From Alphaproteobacteria bacterium (GTDB lineage Bacteria > Pseudomonadota > Alphaproteobacteria > Rhodobacterales > Rhodobacteraceae): DNA of 35,917 bases. Positions 25,794 to 33,927 of the stretch are shown in pieces; the stretch's first letter is position 1, and each line of letters begins with the position of its first letter. Location of the stretch: positions 1-35,917 of the forward strand of contig RFGB01000164.1 of the NCBI GenBank assembly GCA_003697125.1. The letters are read 5' to 3'. A program made the translations under genes and the position numbers. Under the pieces are notes generated by a model that saw only the letters and a list, made by a program, of their open reading frames with translations, was not told where the DNA came from and ran no database searches.

Positions 25794-26843
25794 ATGGCAC
25801 GGATCGAGCTGCGGAATGTCGAGAAGCGCTGGGGCGCGGTATGGGGCGTGCGGGGGGTCAATCTCGACATTGCGGAAGAGGAATTCGTCGTGTTCCTCGG
25901 CCCCTCGGGCTGCGGCAAGACCACGACGATGCGCATGATCGCGGGGCTGGAGGAGCCGAGTTCGGGCGAGATCCTGATGGACGGCGAGAACATGAACGGG
26001 GTCGATGCCCGCGACCGCGACGTTGCCATGGTGTTCCAGGGCTATGCGCTCTATCCCAACATGACCGTCTACGAGAACATCCGCTTCCCGCTGCGCATGC
26101 GCAAGGTGCCGCGCAGCCAGCACGACGCGCTGGTGCGGCGGGCGGCCGAGATGGTCCAGCTGACCGAACTGCTCGACCGCAAGCCGGGGGCGCTGTCGGG
26201 CGGCCAGCGCCAGCGGGCCGCGCTTGCCCGCGCGATCGTGCGCCAGCCGAAGGTCTTCCTGATGGACGAGCCATTGTCCAACCTGGATGCCAAGCTGCGC
26301 CAGCACATGCGCGTCCAGATCCGGCACATCCAGCGCGACCTGCGCATCACGACGGTCTATGTCACCCATGACCAGATCGAGGCGATGACCCTTGCCGACC
26401 GCATCGTGGTGATGCGCTCGGCCGAGATCCAGCAGATCGGCACCCCCGACGAGATCTACAATGATCCGGCCAACACCTTCGTGGCCGGATTCATCGGCGC
26501 GCCGCCGATGAATCTGGTCGAGGGGGGGATCGAGGGGGGCGTGTTCCGCGCGCCGGGGCTCGAGGTGCCGCTGCCCGGACGCGGCGATCTCGGCCGCGTG
26601 ATTCTCGGCTTCCGACCCGAGGATTGCGCCGTCTCGATGGACGGGGGCGAGCTCAGGGGCTGCGTCTACGGGGTCGAGCCCACCGGCGACGTGACATATC
26701 TCACGCTCAAGGCCGGGGAGCGGCTGATCGAGATCAAGGCCGACCGCCAGTTCCGCGCCCCCCTCGACAGCCCGGTGCAGGTGGCGCTCGACCCCGCGCG
26801 CCTCTATCTGTTCGACGGTGAAACCGGGCGGCGCATTCGGTGA
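25794..26843 (+). CDS. Carbohydrate ABC transporter ATP-binding protein (MalK/UgpC type)
   Basis: This is the ATPase of the importer, 349 aa. Walker A is GPSGCGKTT, the Q-loop region is VFQGYALYPNMTV, the signature is LSGGQRQR, Walker B is KVFLMDEPLSNLDAKLR, and the His-loop is VTHDQIEAMTLADR. A C-terminal TOBE/OB region (about 240-349) has FIGAPPMNLVEG and GFRPEDC, as in MalK/UgpC. Such ATPases can serve several CUT1 importers. ATG 25794 is 5 nt after the permease stop. The open frame extends back to 25503 through the permease gene, which is not credible. Confidence 0.96.
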   Translation: MARIELRNVEKRWGAVWGVRGVNLDIAEEEFVVFLGPSGCGKTTTMRMIAGLEEPSSGEILMDGENMNGVDARDRDVAMVFQGYALYPNMTVYENIRFPLRMRKVPRSQHDALVRRAAEMVQLTELLDRKPGALSGGQRQRAALARAIVRQPKVFLMDEPLSNLDAKLRQHMRVQIRHIQRDLRITTVYVTHDQIEAMTLADRIVVMRSAEIQQIGTPDEIYNDPANTFVAGFIGAPPMNLVEGGIEGGVFRAPGLEVPLPGRGDLGRVILGFRPEDCAVSMDGGELRGCVYGVEPTGDVTYLTLKAGERLIEIKADRQFRAPLDSPVQVALDPARLYLFDGETGRRIR

Positions 26844-26865
26844 AGCGGTTCAGGAGGCGCTGGGG

Positions 26866-27810
26866 ATGACCTTCGACTACACCTCGATGGGATTTTACAC
26901 CTTCGACGCCCTGTGCCGCCCGGTCACCGACCTGCCCCCGGGGGGCGGCACCTATTTCGTCGAGGATTTCGCCCTGGCGGTATCCGGCGCGGCGGGCTCG
27001 GCCGCGATCGTGGCCGCCAAGCACGGGCTGAAGGTGCAGGCGGTGGGCGGGGTCGGCAATGACCTGATGGGCGACTGGGTGCTGCGCCGGCTCGGCGATT
27101 TCGGCATCGACACGCAGAACATGCAGCGCGTGGCCGGGATGACCACCTCCTCCTCCATCGTCACCACCCGCCCCGACGGCGCGCGCCCGGCCCTGCACAA
27201 GCGCGGGGCGACGGCGGGCTTCTTTGTCGATGACGCCGCCATCGAACGGGTGACCGACACGCGCATCCTGCATGTGGGCGGCGTGGGGCTGATGGACCGC
27301 ATGGATCAGGGCCGCACCGCCGAGGTGATGGCGGCGGCGAAGGCGCGCGGCGCGATCACCACGCTCGACGTGTTCGCGGCGACCCGGGACGATTTCGCCA
27401 AGGTCAGGCCGCTCCTGCCCCACACGGACTACTTCATGCCCTCCGAGGAAGAGGCGACGGCCCTGTCCGGGCTGCAGGATCTGGACGCGATCGCGGATTT
27501 CCTGCTCGATCAGGGCGCGGGCGCGGTGATCCTGACCCTGGGCGAGCGGGGGGTGATGTATCGTGACCGGAGCGGACGATCCTTCCACATTCCCGCCTAT
27601 CGGGTCGAGGTGGTCTGCACCTGCGGCTGCGGCGACTGCTTCAATGCCGGCTTCGCCACCGGCCTGCATCTGGGCCTGCCGGTGGAGGATTGCGTGCGGA
27701 TGGGCCAGGCGGCGTCGGCGCAGAACGCGACCGGGCTGGGCAGCCAGGCCGGGGTCACCTCGCTCCGGGACACGCTCAACTTCATGGACAGCACGCCACT
27801 GCGCTGCTAA
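26866..27810 (+). CDS. PfkB-family carbohydrate kinase with Cys-rich anion-hole loop
   Basis: This 314-aa protein belongs to the ribokinase/PfkB family and should phosphorylate the imported sugar, polyol or a derived acid. The N-terminal di-glycine region is VSGAAGSAAIVAAKHG (39-54) followed by VGGVGNDLMGDWVL. The ATP region has ITTLDVFAA and VILTLGERGVM (221-231). The catalytic loop, usually D-T-T-G-A-G-D-x-F, here reads CTCGCGDCF (251-259), keeping the G-x-G-D core and D257 but with four cysteines. FMPSEEEA replaces the usual N-x-x-E with S-x-x-E. The start is ATG 26866, with AGGAGG 8 nt upstream; a frame back to 26818 overlaps the ATPase gene. It lies 22 nt after the ATPase, same operon. 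Confidence 0.92.
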   Translation: MTFDYTSMGFYTFDALCRPVTDLPPGGGTYFVEDFALAVSGAAGSAAIVAAKHGLKVQAVGGVGNDLMGDWVLRRLGDFGIDTQNMQRVAGMTTSSSIVTTRPDGARPALHKRGATAGFFVDDAAIERVTDTRILHVGGVGLMDRMDQGRTAEVMAAAKARGAITTLDVFAATRDDFAKVRPLLPHTDYFMPSEEEATALSGLQDLDAIADFLLDQGAGAVILTLGERGVMYRDRSGRSFHIPAYRVEVVCTCGCGDCFNAGFATGLHLGLPVEDCVRMGQAASAQNATGLGSQAGVTSLRDTLNFMDSTPLRC

Positions 27811-27821
27811 CCAGAGGCGAG

Positions 27822-28526
27822 ATGACCGAGGCTCGGATGTCCCGACGGCCCCGCCTGCCGAGTCTGCCGGTGGCGCAGGCTCTCTCGATGCCGTTGCGCG
27901 ATGCGCTGCGCGGGCTGGCCGGTGTGGCCGACCTGACCGAGGAGCTGCTCGAGCCGCTGCGGCGGGCAGTCCCCGCGCCGGTGCTCGATGCGCTCCGGGC
28001 GCTCGAGGGGCGCGGGGCGCGCCTGCTGGAAGCGGGGATTTCCGAGGCCGACATCGGCGCCGCGGCAGCCTTCCTCGCCGGCCCTTCGGCGCGACGCAGC
28101 GATGCGTTCGCCTGTGCGCGGGTTCTGGCCTTCGCCTGGGACCATCTGCGCCGGCGCGAGGAGCCGTCCCTTCTGCTCAGCGAGGTGCTGACCGCCGCGC
28201 GGCTTGGCACCATCGCCGACCGGACCGCCGGGCCGCCGATGCGCGCGGCGCAGCTGGTGCTGGCGCTGCGTGACGCGCATGTGGCCGGACGCATCCCCGG
28301 GCTCCCCGTGACCCTGGATGAGGAGGAGAAGGCGGCGATCGAGCTGCGGCTGTGCGGTCTGGCCGTATGGCTTCTGGCCGAGCGCGGCACATCGCTTGCC
28401 GAGGAGGTCCGGCTTCTGGATCTGGCCGATGCGCTGGTGGCCGCGGAATCCGCGCGCCTGCGCGCGGCGATGGGCGATCCGGCGGCGCTGGCGCAGGCGC
28501 TGCGCGAAATCTCGGACCACCTCTGA
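27822..28526 (+). CDS. Conserved-looking helical protein of unknown function
   Basis: I do not recognise this 234-aa protein. It is Ala/Leu/Arg rich, almost entirely helix-forming, with no signal peptide, no membrane segment long enough to be sure of, and no catalytic motif I can name. Local features: an acidic-hydrophobic stretch LTEELLEPLRRA near 37-48, two cysteines in separate helices, and an amphipathic C-terminus. ATG 27822 has AGAGGCGAG just upstream and begins 11 nt after the kinase stop, so it is in the sugar operon. A second in-frame ATG is at 27837. The strong codon bias matches the neighbours, so it is a real gene. It could be a regulatory or scaffolding partner of the kinase or E1/E2 complex (speculation). 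Confidence 0.8.
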   Translation: MTEARMSRRPRLPSLPVAQALSMPLRDALRGLAGVADLTEELLEPLRRAVPAPVLDALRALEGRGARLLEAGISEADIGAAAAFLAGPSARRSDAFACARVLAFAWDHLRRREEPSLLLSEVLTAARLGTIADRTAGPPMRAAQLVLALRDAHVAGRIPGLPVTLDEEEKAAIELRLCGLAVWLLAERGTSLAEEVRLLDLADALVAAESARLRAAMGDPAALAQALREISDHL

Positions 28527-28538
28527 GGGGCCGCGGCA

Positions 28539-29138
28539 ATGTCCGATGTCACGCCAGTCCGGCCGGTCCGAAAGTCCGCACAGCGGGTGCGCTGGTTCAT
28601 CGAGACCTTCAATGCCCATCTCGGGCAGGTCGAGGCCGAGACCGCAAACCGCTTCGTTCTGGACGAACGCGCCCTGGTCGCCGCCTTCTCGGAATGGATT
28701 CACGCCTTCGATGCCCAGAAGCCCGGCCGTTCGGAGGATCGCGAGGCCTTCGTGGGCTTTGCCGCCGGGCTGATGCTGCGCAGCCTCCTCCGCCACGCGC
28801 CGGCGCGGTGCGTCGGGGGCCCGGAAGGGGCTGACCCGGGCCGTCCCGCCCATTTCTGGCCGGAGGGCCATCTCTACGTGACCTTCTGCCTGAAGCTGCG
28901 CGGACTGGTGCTGGAACAGGACTTCCATGCCCGGCAGGCGGGCGCCCCGGCGGTGCTTGACGATCTGCGTGCGTGGGAGAGCTTCCGCGAGAACGTCGCC
29001 GCGGATTCGCGCCTGGCCGTCGCCTTCCTCGACCTGTTCGCCGGCGCGGACCCGGACTGGCACATGCCCGGGCTTTTCCGCCCCCGCCCTGGCCCCGCGC
29101 TCGGGCCCGGGAAGGAGAAGGCGCGGCTCGAACCCTAG
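28539..29138 (+). CDS. Protein of unknown function, last gene of the sugar operon
   Basis: I do not recognise this 199-aa cytoplasmic protein. The N-terminus is basic (RPVRKSAQRVRWF), the middle is helical (AFVGFAAGLMLRSLLRHAP), there is a HFWPEGHLYVTFCLKLR segment around 107-123, and the last 35 residues are Pro/Gly-rich and probably disordered. No signal peptide or membrane helix is evident. It starts 12 nt after the preceding stop, with GAGGGG about 9 nt before the ATG. Together with the previous gene it forms an unidentified pair behind the kinase. It ends 18 nt before the convergent livG of the next operon. Confidence 0.8.
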   Translation: MSDVTPVRPVRKSAQRVRWFIETFNAHLGQVEAETANRFVLDERALVAAFSEWIHAFDAQKPGRSEDREAFVGFAAGLMLRSLLRHAPARCVGGPEGADPGRPAHFWPEGHLYVTFCLKLRGLVLEQDFHARQAGAPAVLDDLRAWESFRENVAADSRLAVAFLDLFAGADPDWHMPGLFRPRPGPALGPGKEKARLEP

Positions 29139-29142
29139 GCCC

Positions 29143-29156
29143 GCCGCCGCGGCGGC
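29143..29156. terminator. 14-bp perfect palindrome between convergent genes
   Basis: GCCGCCGCGGCGGC fills almost the whole 18-bp gap between the stops at 29138 and 29157. It could act on both converging transcripts. No T tract is present and a perfect palindrome with no loop bases forms a weaker RNA hairpin, so confidence is low. Confidence 0.35.
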
Positions 29157-29930
29157 TCAGGACGCGGCGGGGGCGGTGCCCAGATAGGCGCCGATCACCG
29201 CGGGATCGGAGAGCACCCGGTCGGGCGGGCCGCTGGCGATGGTGCGGCCATAGTCCAGCACATGCACCCGGTCGGCGAGATCGGCGACCATCTGCATGTC
29301 ATGCTCGATCCAGATCATCGGCACGCCGAGCTCGTGGCGGATGCGCAGCAGAAAGCGCGCCAGATCCTCGCGCTCGTCCCGGTTGAGGCCTGCCGAGGGT
29401 TCATCGAGCAGAAGGAACCGCGGTTCCATCGCCAGCGCCCGGGCGAAGCCGCACAGCTTCTGCAGCCCGAAGGGAAGGCCCCCCACCGGCGCATGGCGGA
29501 ACCGCTCCAGCTCGACGAAGGCGATCACCCGTTCCACAGCCTCGCGGTGGGCGATCTCGGCGCGGCGCACCGAGGGCAGGAACAGCGCCTCGGCCAGCGG
29601 CGCGCCACGCATCAGCGCATGGCGCCCGGTCATCAGGTTGTCGATGACGCTCATCGCGCCGAACAGCTCGCCATGCTGGAAGGTGCGGGCGATCCCTCGC
29701 CGGGCGATCTCCGGGGGCGGCAGGCCGGTGATCTCCTCGCCGCGGAACCGGATGCTGCCGGCCTGCGGCCGGTAGAGGCCGCTGATGCAGTTGAAGATGC
29801 TGGTCTTGCCCGCCCCGTTCGGGCCGATCAGCGCGAACAGTTCGCCCGCATCGACCGCCAGGCTCACGCCCTCCAGCACCCTCAGACCGCCGAAGGCAAG
29901 CGTCAGTCCCTCGATCTCCAGTTCAGCCAT
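29157..29930 (-). CDS. livG: Branched-chain-type ABC transporter ATP-binding protein (LivG), second importer
   Basis: This is a 257-aa ATPase subunit. Walker A is GPNGAGKTS, with RTFQHGELFGAMSV after it, a degenerate signature LPFGLQKLCGFARAL, Walker B RFLLLDEPSAGLNRDE and His-loop WIEHDMQMV. The C-terminus carries DPAVIGAYLG, as in LivG. The start at 29930 overlaps the livF stop by 8 nt. It is the last gene of the second Liv cassette, whereas livG comes first in the transporter block of region A, so the two cassettes differ in order. Confidence 0.95.
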   Translation of the reverse strand: MAELEIEGLTLAFGGLRVLEGVSLAVDAGELFALIGPNGAGKTSIFNCISGLYRPQAGSIRFRGEEITGLPPPEIARRGIARTFQHGELFGAMSVIDNLMTGRHALMRGAPLAEALFLPSVRRAEIAHREAVERVIAFVELERFRHAPVGGLPFGLQKLCGFARALAMEPRFLLLDEPSAGLNRDEREDLARFLLRIRHELGVPMIWIEHDMQMVADLADRVHVLDYGRTIASGPPDRVLSDPAVIGAYLGTAPAAS

Positions 29931-30705
29931 ACCACCTCCGGCTGCGGCGATACTGCTTCACGTCGCGATAGCTGCGCCGCCCCCCGGCACTGCCGCCCAG
30001 ATAGAATTCCTGCACGTCCGGATGGCCGCGAAGCCGTTCGGCGCTGCCCTCCAGCACGACCCGGCCATTCTCCAGCACATAGCCGTGGTCGGCGATCGAC
30101 AGGGCCACCGCCGCGCTCTGCTCGACCAGAAGGATGGTGAGACCCAGCTCGCGCCGGATGCGGCGAAGGCTGTCGGCCAGCTCCGCGGTGGCGATGGGCG
30201 ACAGGCCGAGGGAAAGCTCGTCGACCATCAGCAGGCGCGGCGCGCCCATCAGCCCCGCCGCGATGGCCAGCATCTGCCTTTCGCCGCCCGACAGCAGCCC
30301 CGCCGTTCGCCGCCCCAGCCCGGCCAGGCGGGGAAACAGGTCGTGCACGGTATCCATCAGCGCGCGGGGGCGCGGGCTTGGCACCGCGGCGAGATTCTCG
30401 GCAACGGTAAGGTTCGGGAAGACCTTCTCGCGCTCGGGCACCAGGGCGATGCCCATCGCCGCGGTGCGATGGGGCGGCAGGTTGGCGATGTCCTGCCCGT
30501 CGAAGCGGATGCGCCCCTCGGTGACGCGGGCGTCGTCCAGACCGAGAAACCCCGATATGGCGCGCAGCGTCGTGCTCTTGCCCGCGCCATTGGTGCCGAG
30601 GACGGCGACGATCGCGCCCTGCGGGACCGAGAGCGAGACGCCATGCACCGCCGTGATCGCGCGGGAATAGACCACCTCCAGATTCTCGACCGCCAGAAGC
30701 GCCAT
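29923..30705 (-). CDS. livF: Branched-chain-type ABC transporter ATP-binding protein (LivF), second importer
   Basis: This is a 260-aa ATPase subunit. Walker A is GTNGAGKST, the signature is LSGGERQMLAIAAGL, Walker B is RLLMVDELSLGLSP (Glu-Leu where most have Glu-Pro), and the His-loop position is VEQS. The basic C-terminal tail SYRDVKQYRRSRRWYG closely matches the tail of the other LivF in this window. The start at 30705 shares one base with the livM stop (TGATG). The frame remains open upstream into livM but without LivF-like sequence. Confidence 0.95.
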   Translation of the reverse strand: MALLAVENLEVVYSRAITAVHGVSLSVPQGAIVAVLGTNGAGKSTTLRAISGFLGLDDARVTEGRIRFDGQDIANLPPHRTAAMGIALVPEREKVFPNLTVAENLAAVPSPRPRALMDTVHDLFPRLAGLGRRTAGLLSGGERQMLAIAAGLMGAPRLLMVDELSLGLSPIATAELADSLRRIRRELGLTILLVEQSAAVALSIADHGYVLENGRVVLEGSAERLRGHPDVQEFYLGGSAGGRRSYRDVKQYRRSRRWYG

Positions 30706-31781
30706 CAGCCCCTCCCCGGCAGTCGCGCCCGGAACGGCCACAGCACGAACCAGTCGCGGACGCGCCGCCAGATGCCCATCAGCCCCTCGGGCTCGAAGAC
30801 CAGGAACAGGATCATCACCACCCCGAAGGCGGCCTGATTGACGGCGAAGACATCCCCGGCAAGACGGCCCGCCCCGGGCAGCGCGGCCATGGTCGCCTCG
30901 ATCCCATACGGAAACAGGGTGACGAAGAGCGCCCCGAGCAGCGCACCCGCGAGCGATCCCATGCCGCCGATGATGATCATGGCGACATACTGGATGCTGA
31001 GATAGAGCGAGAAGGCCTCGATCGAGACGAAGCCGCGATAGAGCGCGAACAGCGCCCCGGCCACCGCGGTCATCGCCGAGGTGATGACGAAGGCGTAGAG
31101 CTTGTGGCGCGCCACGCGGATGCCCAGCGCCGCGGCGACGGTCTCGTTGGCGCGGATCGCCCGCCAGGCGCGGCCCGAACGGCTGCGCAGCAGGTTGAAG
31201 CTGATCCACAGCGCGGCCAGGGCCGCTGCCAGCAGGATGAAATACCATTCCCGCGGCGCGTAGATCTCGTGGCCGAACAGCCGTGGCGGGTCGATCAGTA
31301 TGCCGGTGGAAAAGCCCCGCCGCGTCTCGTATTCCGCGCCCAGATAGACGACGACGAAATGCAGCGCCAGGGTCGAGACCGCGAGGTAGAGCCCGCGCAG
31401 CCTGAGCGAGGGCAGCCCGAAGACGAGGCCGAGCAGTCCGCCCACCAGACCCGCCGCCGGCACCGTCACCCAGAAGGGAAGGGCGAACTCGCGAAACAGG
31501 ATGCCGGTGGTGAACGCCCCCGCCGCCAGAAGCCCGGCATGGCCCAGGCTGACCTGACCTGCAAAGCCGGTCAGCAGCATCAGCGCCAGCGCCCCGATGC
31601 TGGCCAGCAAGACCTGCGTGGCCAGGTCCAGCACGAAGGGCGAGGCGACGAAGGGCAGCATCGCCAGCACGACGGCGAAGCCGAACGCCGCCAGGCGACT
31701 GATGCGCGTCTCGAACAGGCGGAACTCGTCGCCATAGCTCAGCCGCATGCAGCCGCTGACATGGGGAAGGGGCTTAGACAC
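30705..31781 (-). CDS. livM: Branched-chain-type ABC transporter permease (LivM), second importer
   Basis: This is a 358-aa inner-membrane permease with about nine to ten hydrophobic segments. The motif GFAGQVSLGHAGLLAAGAF, the region LPSLRLRGLYLAVSTLA and the coupling loop SRSGRAWRAIRANETVAAALGI identify LivM. It ends LVFEPEGLMGIWRRVRDWF. The start is taken as GTG 31781 because GAGGAG (31789-31794) lies 7 nt upstream; the first ATG, at 31748, has no ribosome-binding site. The GTG start overlaps the livH stop by 8 nt. Confidence 0.93.
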   Translation of the reverse strand: MSKPLPHVSGCMRLSYGDEFRLFETRISRLAAFGFAVVLAMLPFVASPFVLDLATQVLLASIGALALMLLTGFAGQVSLGHAGLLAAGAFTTGILFREFALPFWVTVPAAGLVGGLLGLVFGLPSLRLRGLYLAVSTLALHFVVVYLGAEYETRRGFSTGILIDPPRLFGHEIYAPREWYFILLAAALAALWISFNLLRSRSGRAWRAIRANETVAAALGIRVARHKLYAFVITSAMTAVAGALFALYRGFVSIEAFSLYLSIQYVAMIIIGGMGSLAGALLGALFVTLFPYGIEATMAALPGAGRLAGDVFAVNQAAFGVVMILFLVFEPEGLMGIWRRVRDWFVLWPFRARLPGRG

Positions 31782-32643
31782 GGTCCAGCTCCTCGCGCGT
31801 TCCGAACAGGCCCCAGGGACGGATCACCAGCATCGCCACCAGCACGAGGAAGGGGACGACATCGGCCAGCAGCGGATCGACGAAGCGGATCACCCCGACC
31901 TCGACCAGCGCGACCAGAAGGCCGCCCGCCAGCGCACCGACCAGGCTGTCGAGGCCGCCGACCAGCGCGGCCGGAAACGCCTTCAGCCCGATCATCACCA
32001 TCGTCGCGTCAAGCCCGCTGTCCAGCGCGATCAGCATTCCCGCCATGGCGCCGGTGAAGGTGGCAAGCCCCCAGGCCAGGGCGAAGACGGCATGCAGGTT
32101 GATGCCGCGCTGGGCGGCAAGCAGCGGGTTCTGCCCCGCCGCGCGCATCCGCATCCCCCATCGGCTGTGGCGCAGGAAGACGAACAGCCCGGCATAGACC
32201 ACCGCCGTCACCCCGATGAGCAGCGCCGAGAAGAACGAGATGTTCGCCCCGCCCGGAAGCGCGAGGCTGGGGTTGTCCCAGCCCAGCGCTGCGCGCGGAT
32301 ATTGCGGGCTGGCCGTCCAGACCAGCAGCACCACCCCGCGGATCATGATGCCGAGCGCGACGGTGCTGAGCACCGCCGCAAGCACCATCTCGCCGGTCAT
32401 ACGGCGCATCAGGAACAGATAGACCAGCACCCCCACCGCCAGGCTGAGGGCGACCGCGAAGCCGAGCGCGGCCCAGGGCGAACCGATGCCCGACGCCGTC
32501 GCGACCAGAAGATAGGCGCCCAGCATCATCAATTCGCCATGGGCGAGGTTGAGCACGCGGCTGACCCGGTAGACCAGCACATAGCCGCAGGCGATCAGCG
32601 CATAGATCGCGCCCAGCACGGCGACATTGACGACGAACTGCAT
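31774..32643 (-). CDS. livH: Branched-chain-type ABC transporter permease (LivH), second importer
   Basis: This is a 289-aa inner-membrane permease. The N-terminal LivH signature is AIYALIACGYVLVYRVSRVL followed by NLAHGE. The late motif LVGGLDSLVGALAGGLLVA and the C-terminal VIRPWGLFGTREELDRV are family landmarks. ATG 32643 has GGGGGG 6 nt upstream. A strong hairpin (32678-32696) separates it from the binding-protein gene. Longer frames upstream run into that hairpin and gene and are rejected. Confidence 0.95.
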   Translation of the reverse strand: MQFVVNVAVLGAIYALIACGYVLVYRVSRVLNLAHGELMMLGAYLLVATASGIGSPWAALGFAVALSLAVGVLVYLFLMRRMTGEMVLAAVLSTVALGIMIRGVVLLVWTASPQYPRAALGWDNPSLALPGGANISFFSALLIGVTAVVYAGLFVFLRHSRWGMRMRAAGQNPLLAAQRGINLHAVFALAWGLATFTGAMAGMLIALDSGLDATMVMIGLKAFPAALVGGLDSLVGALAGGLLVALVEVGVIRFVDPLLADVVPFLVLVAMLVIRPWGLFGTREELDRV

Positions 32644-32677
32644 GACCGACCCCCCGACCCCGTCGGCAGCCGGACCC

Positions 32678-32696
32678 GGGGGCGGTGGCCGCCCCC
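32678..32696 (-). promoter_or_regulatory. Strong intercistronic hairpin after the second binding-protein gene
   Basis: GGGGGCGG (32678-32685) and CCGCCCCC (32689-32696) form a perfect 8-bp stem with a 3-nt loop, 12 nt beyond the binding-protein stop and before livH. It lacks a T tract. Partial termination or 3'-end protection, giving more binding protein than permease, is the likely role (inference). Confidence 0.55.
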
Positions 32697-32707
32697 GCGG
32701 CCGGGTT

Positions 32708-33872
32708 TCACTCGACGCGGTAATGCATCCAGTCGCGCGCGATCTCGATGGCGCCCTTCTCCGGGTTCCAGCGATACACCCGATAGGCCTGCTCGGTGCG
32801 GAAGTGGTTGCTCTCGGTCCATTCCAGGGCAGCGCCCCGCAGGCCGCGGGTATCCACCCGCACCGCCGAGAGTGCCGCCCGCACCGCCGCGGGATCGGTC
32901 GGATCATCCGCGGCGGAAAGCGCCGCCTCGATCACCATGCCGGCGATCCAGCCCTCGGTCAGCTGATGGGCCGGATAGCTGGATCCGGCGCTGGCCGCGG
33001 CCGCGGCGATCTCCTCCATCACCGGCAGCGCCTCGACGAACATCGCGTTGGCCCCGATGGCGTAGAGGTCGCCATCGGCGACGCGTGCAAGCTCGTCCTC
33101 GGCCTCGAGATGGGCATAGAGCAGGTATTTCCCCTGCCAGCCCTGACGGCGCAGCGCCTCGAAGGTGCGCAGCTGCGCAACCCAGGGCGCCCAGGACCAC
33201 ACCCATTCGGCACCCCGCCCGGGCGATGTTGTCGGCGAAGGGGCCGTAGTCGGGGGTGGGCGGCGGCGTGATCTCCTTGGCCACCGGGGTCATGCCCCTT
33301 TCGGCGGCCAGCGTCTCGGCATAGTCGATCTCGCCGCGCGAGATCGGGATCGCCATGGCGTGAAAGGCGATCTTCACATCGGAGCCGTCCATCGCGGCGA
33401 TGAAGTCCAGCGCGGCGCGGCTATCGTAGCGCGGCCCGAAGCCGGTGGTGCAGAAGAGATTCGGATCGGCCGGCGGGAAGACCTCGGTCGGGCAGGCCGA
33501 GGCCGCGAACAGCAGCGGAACGCCTGCCCGGCGCGCCTCGGCGATCATCGGCGCATAGGTCGAGGACAGGCTGGAGTTGATCATCATCACCACGCCGTCC
33601 TGGGTGGCGAAGCGGCGGGCATTCGCGGCCGCGCGCGAGGGTTCGGCCCCGTCGTCCTGAAGGACCAGCTCGATGCGGTGGCCGCCGATGCCACCGCGGG
33701 CGTTCACCCCCTCCAGATAGACCCTCAGCCCCTCGACAGCCGGGGCATAGGTGCCCGCGACCGGACCGGTCAAGGCGCCGGTCAGGCCGATCCGGATGGC
33801 CTCCTGCGCCGACGCGCCGGCGCCGGCGGCGAGCCCCAGCGCCACGGCCAGGATTGCGCTTCGCGTGAACAT
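32708..33872 (-). pseudogene. Periplasmic substrate-binding protein (HAAT family), one-base frameshift
   Basis: The intact protein would be about 387 aa. The N part starts at ATG 33872 (GGAGG 5 nt upstream) with a Sec signal (FTRSAILAVALGLAAGAGASAQ) and mature IRIGLTGALTGPVAG, as in LivJ-like proteins. At about residue 219 the frame shifts in a run of four G (C run at 33213-33216 on the plus strand). Removing one G restores ARAGAEWVWSWAPWV and joins the C part, which runs to the stop at 32708 with AEDELARVADGDLYAIGAN and ends DWMHYRVE. As read, the protein would carry about 100 wrong residues to 32904. The rest of the operon is intact, so a sequencing error in the homopolymer is as likely as real inactivation. 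Confidence 0.9.
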
Positions 33873-33927
33873 GGCTTCCTCCCGTCCATTGTCTGAACCG
33901 TTCGGGCAGGCGACGCGCCCGCCCCGG

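Noticed and set aside
26818-26865. Longer N-terminus for the PfkB kinase
   Set aside because: It overlaps the ATPase gene, and AGGAGG is placed for ATG 26866.
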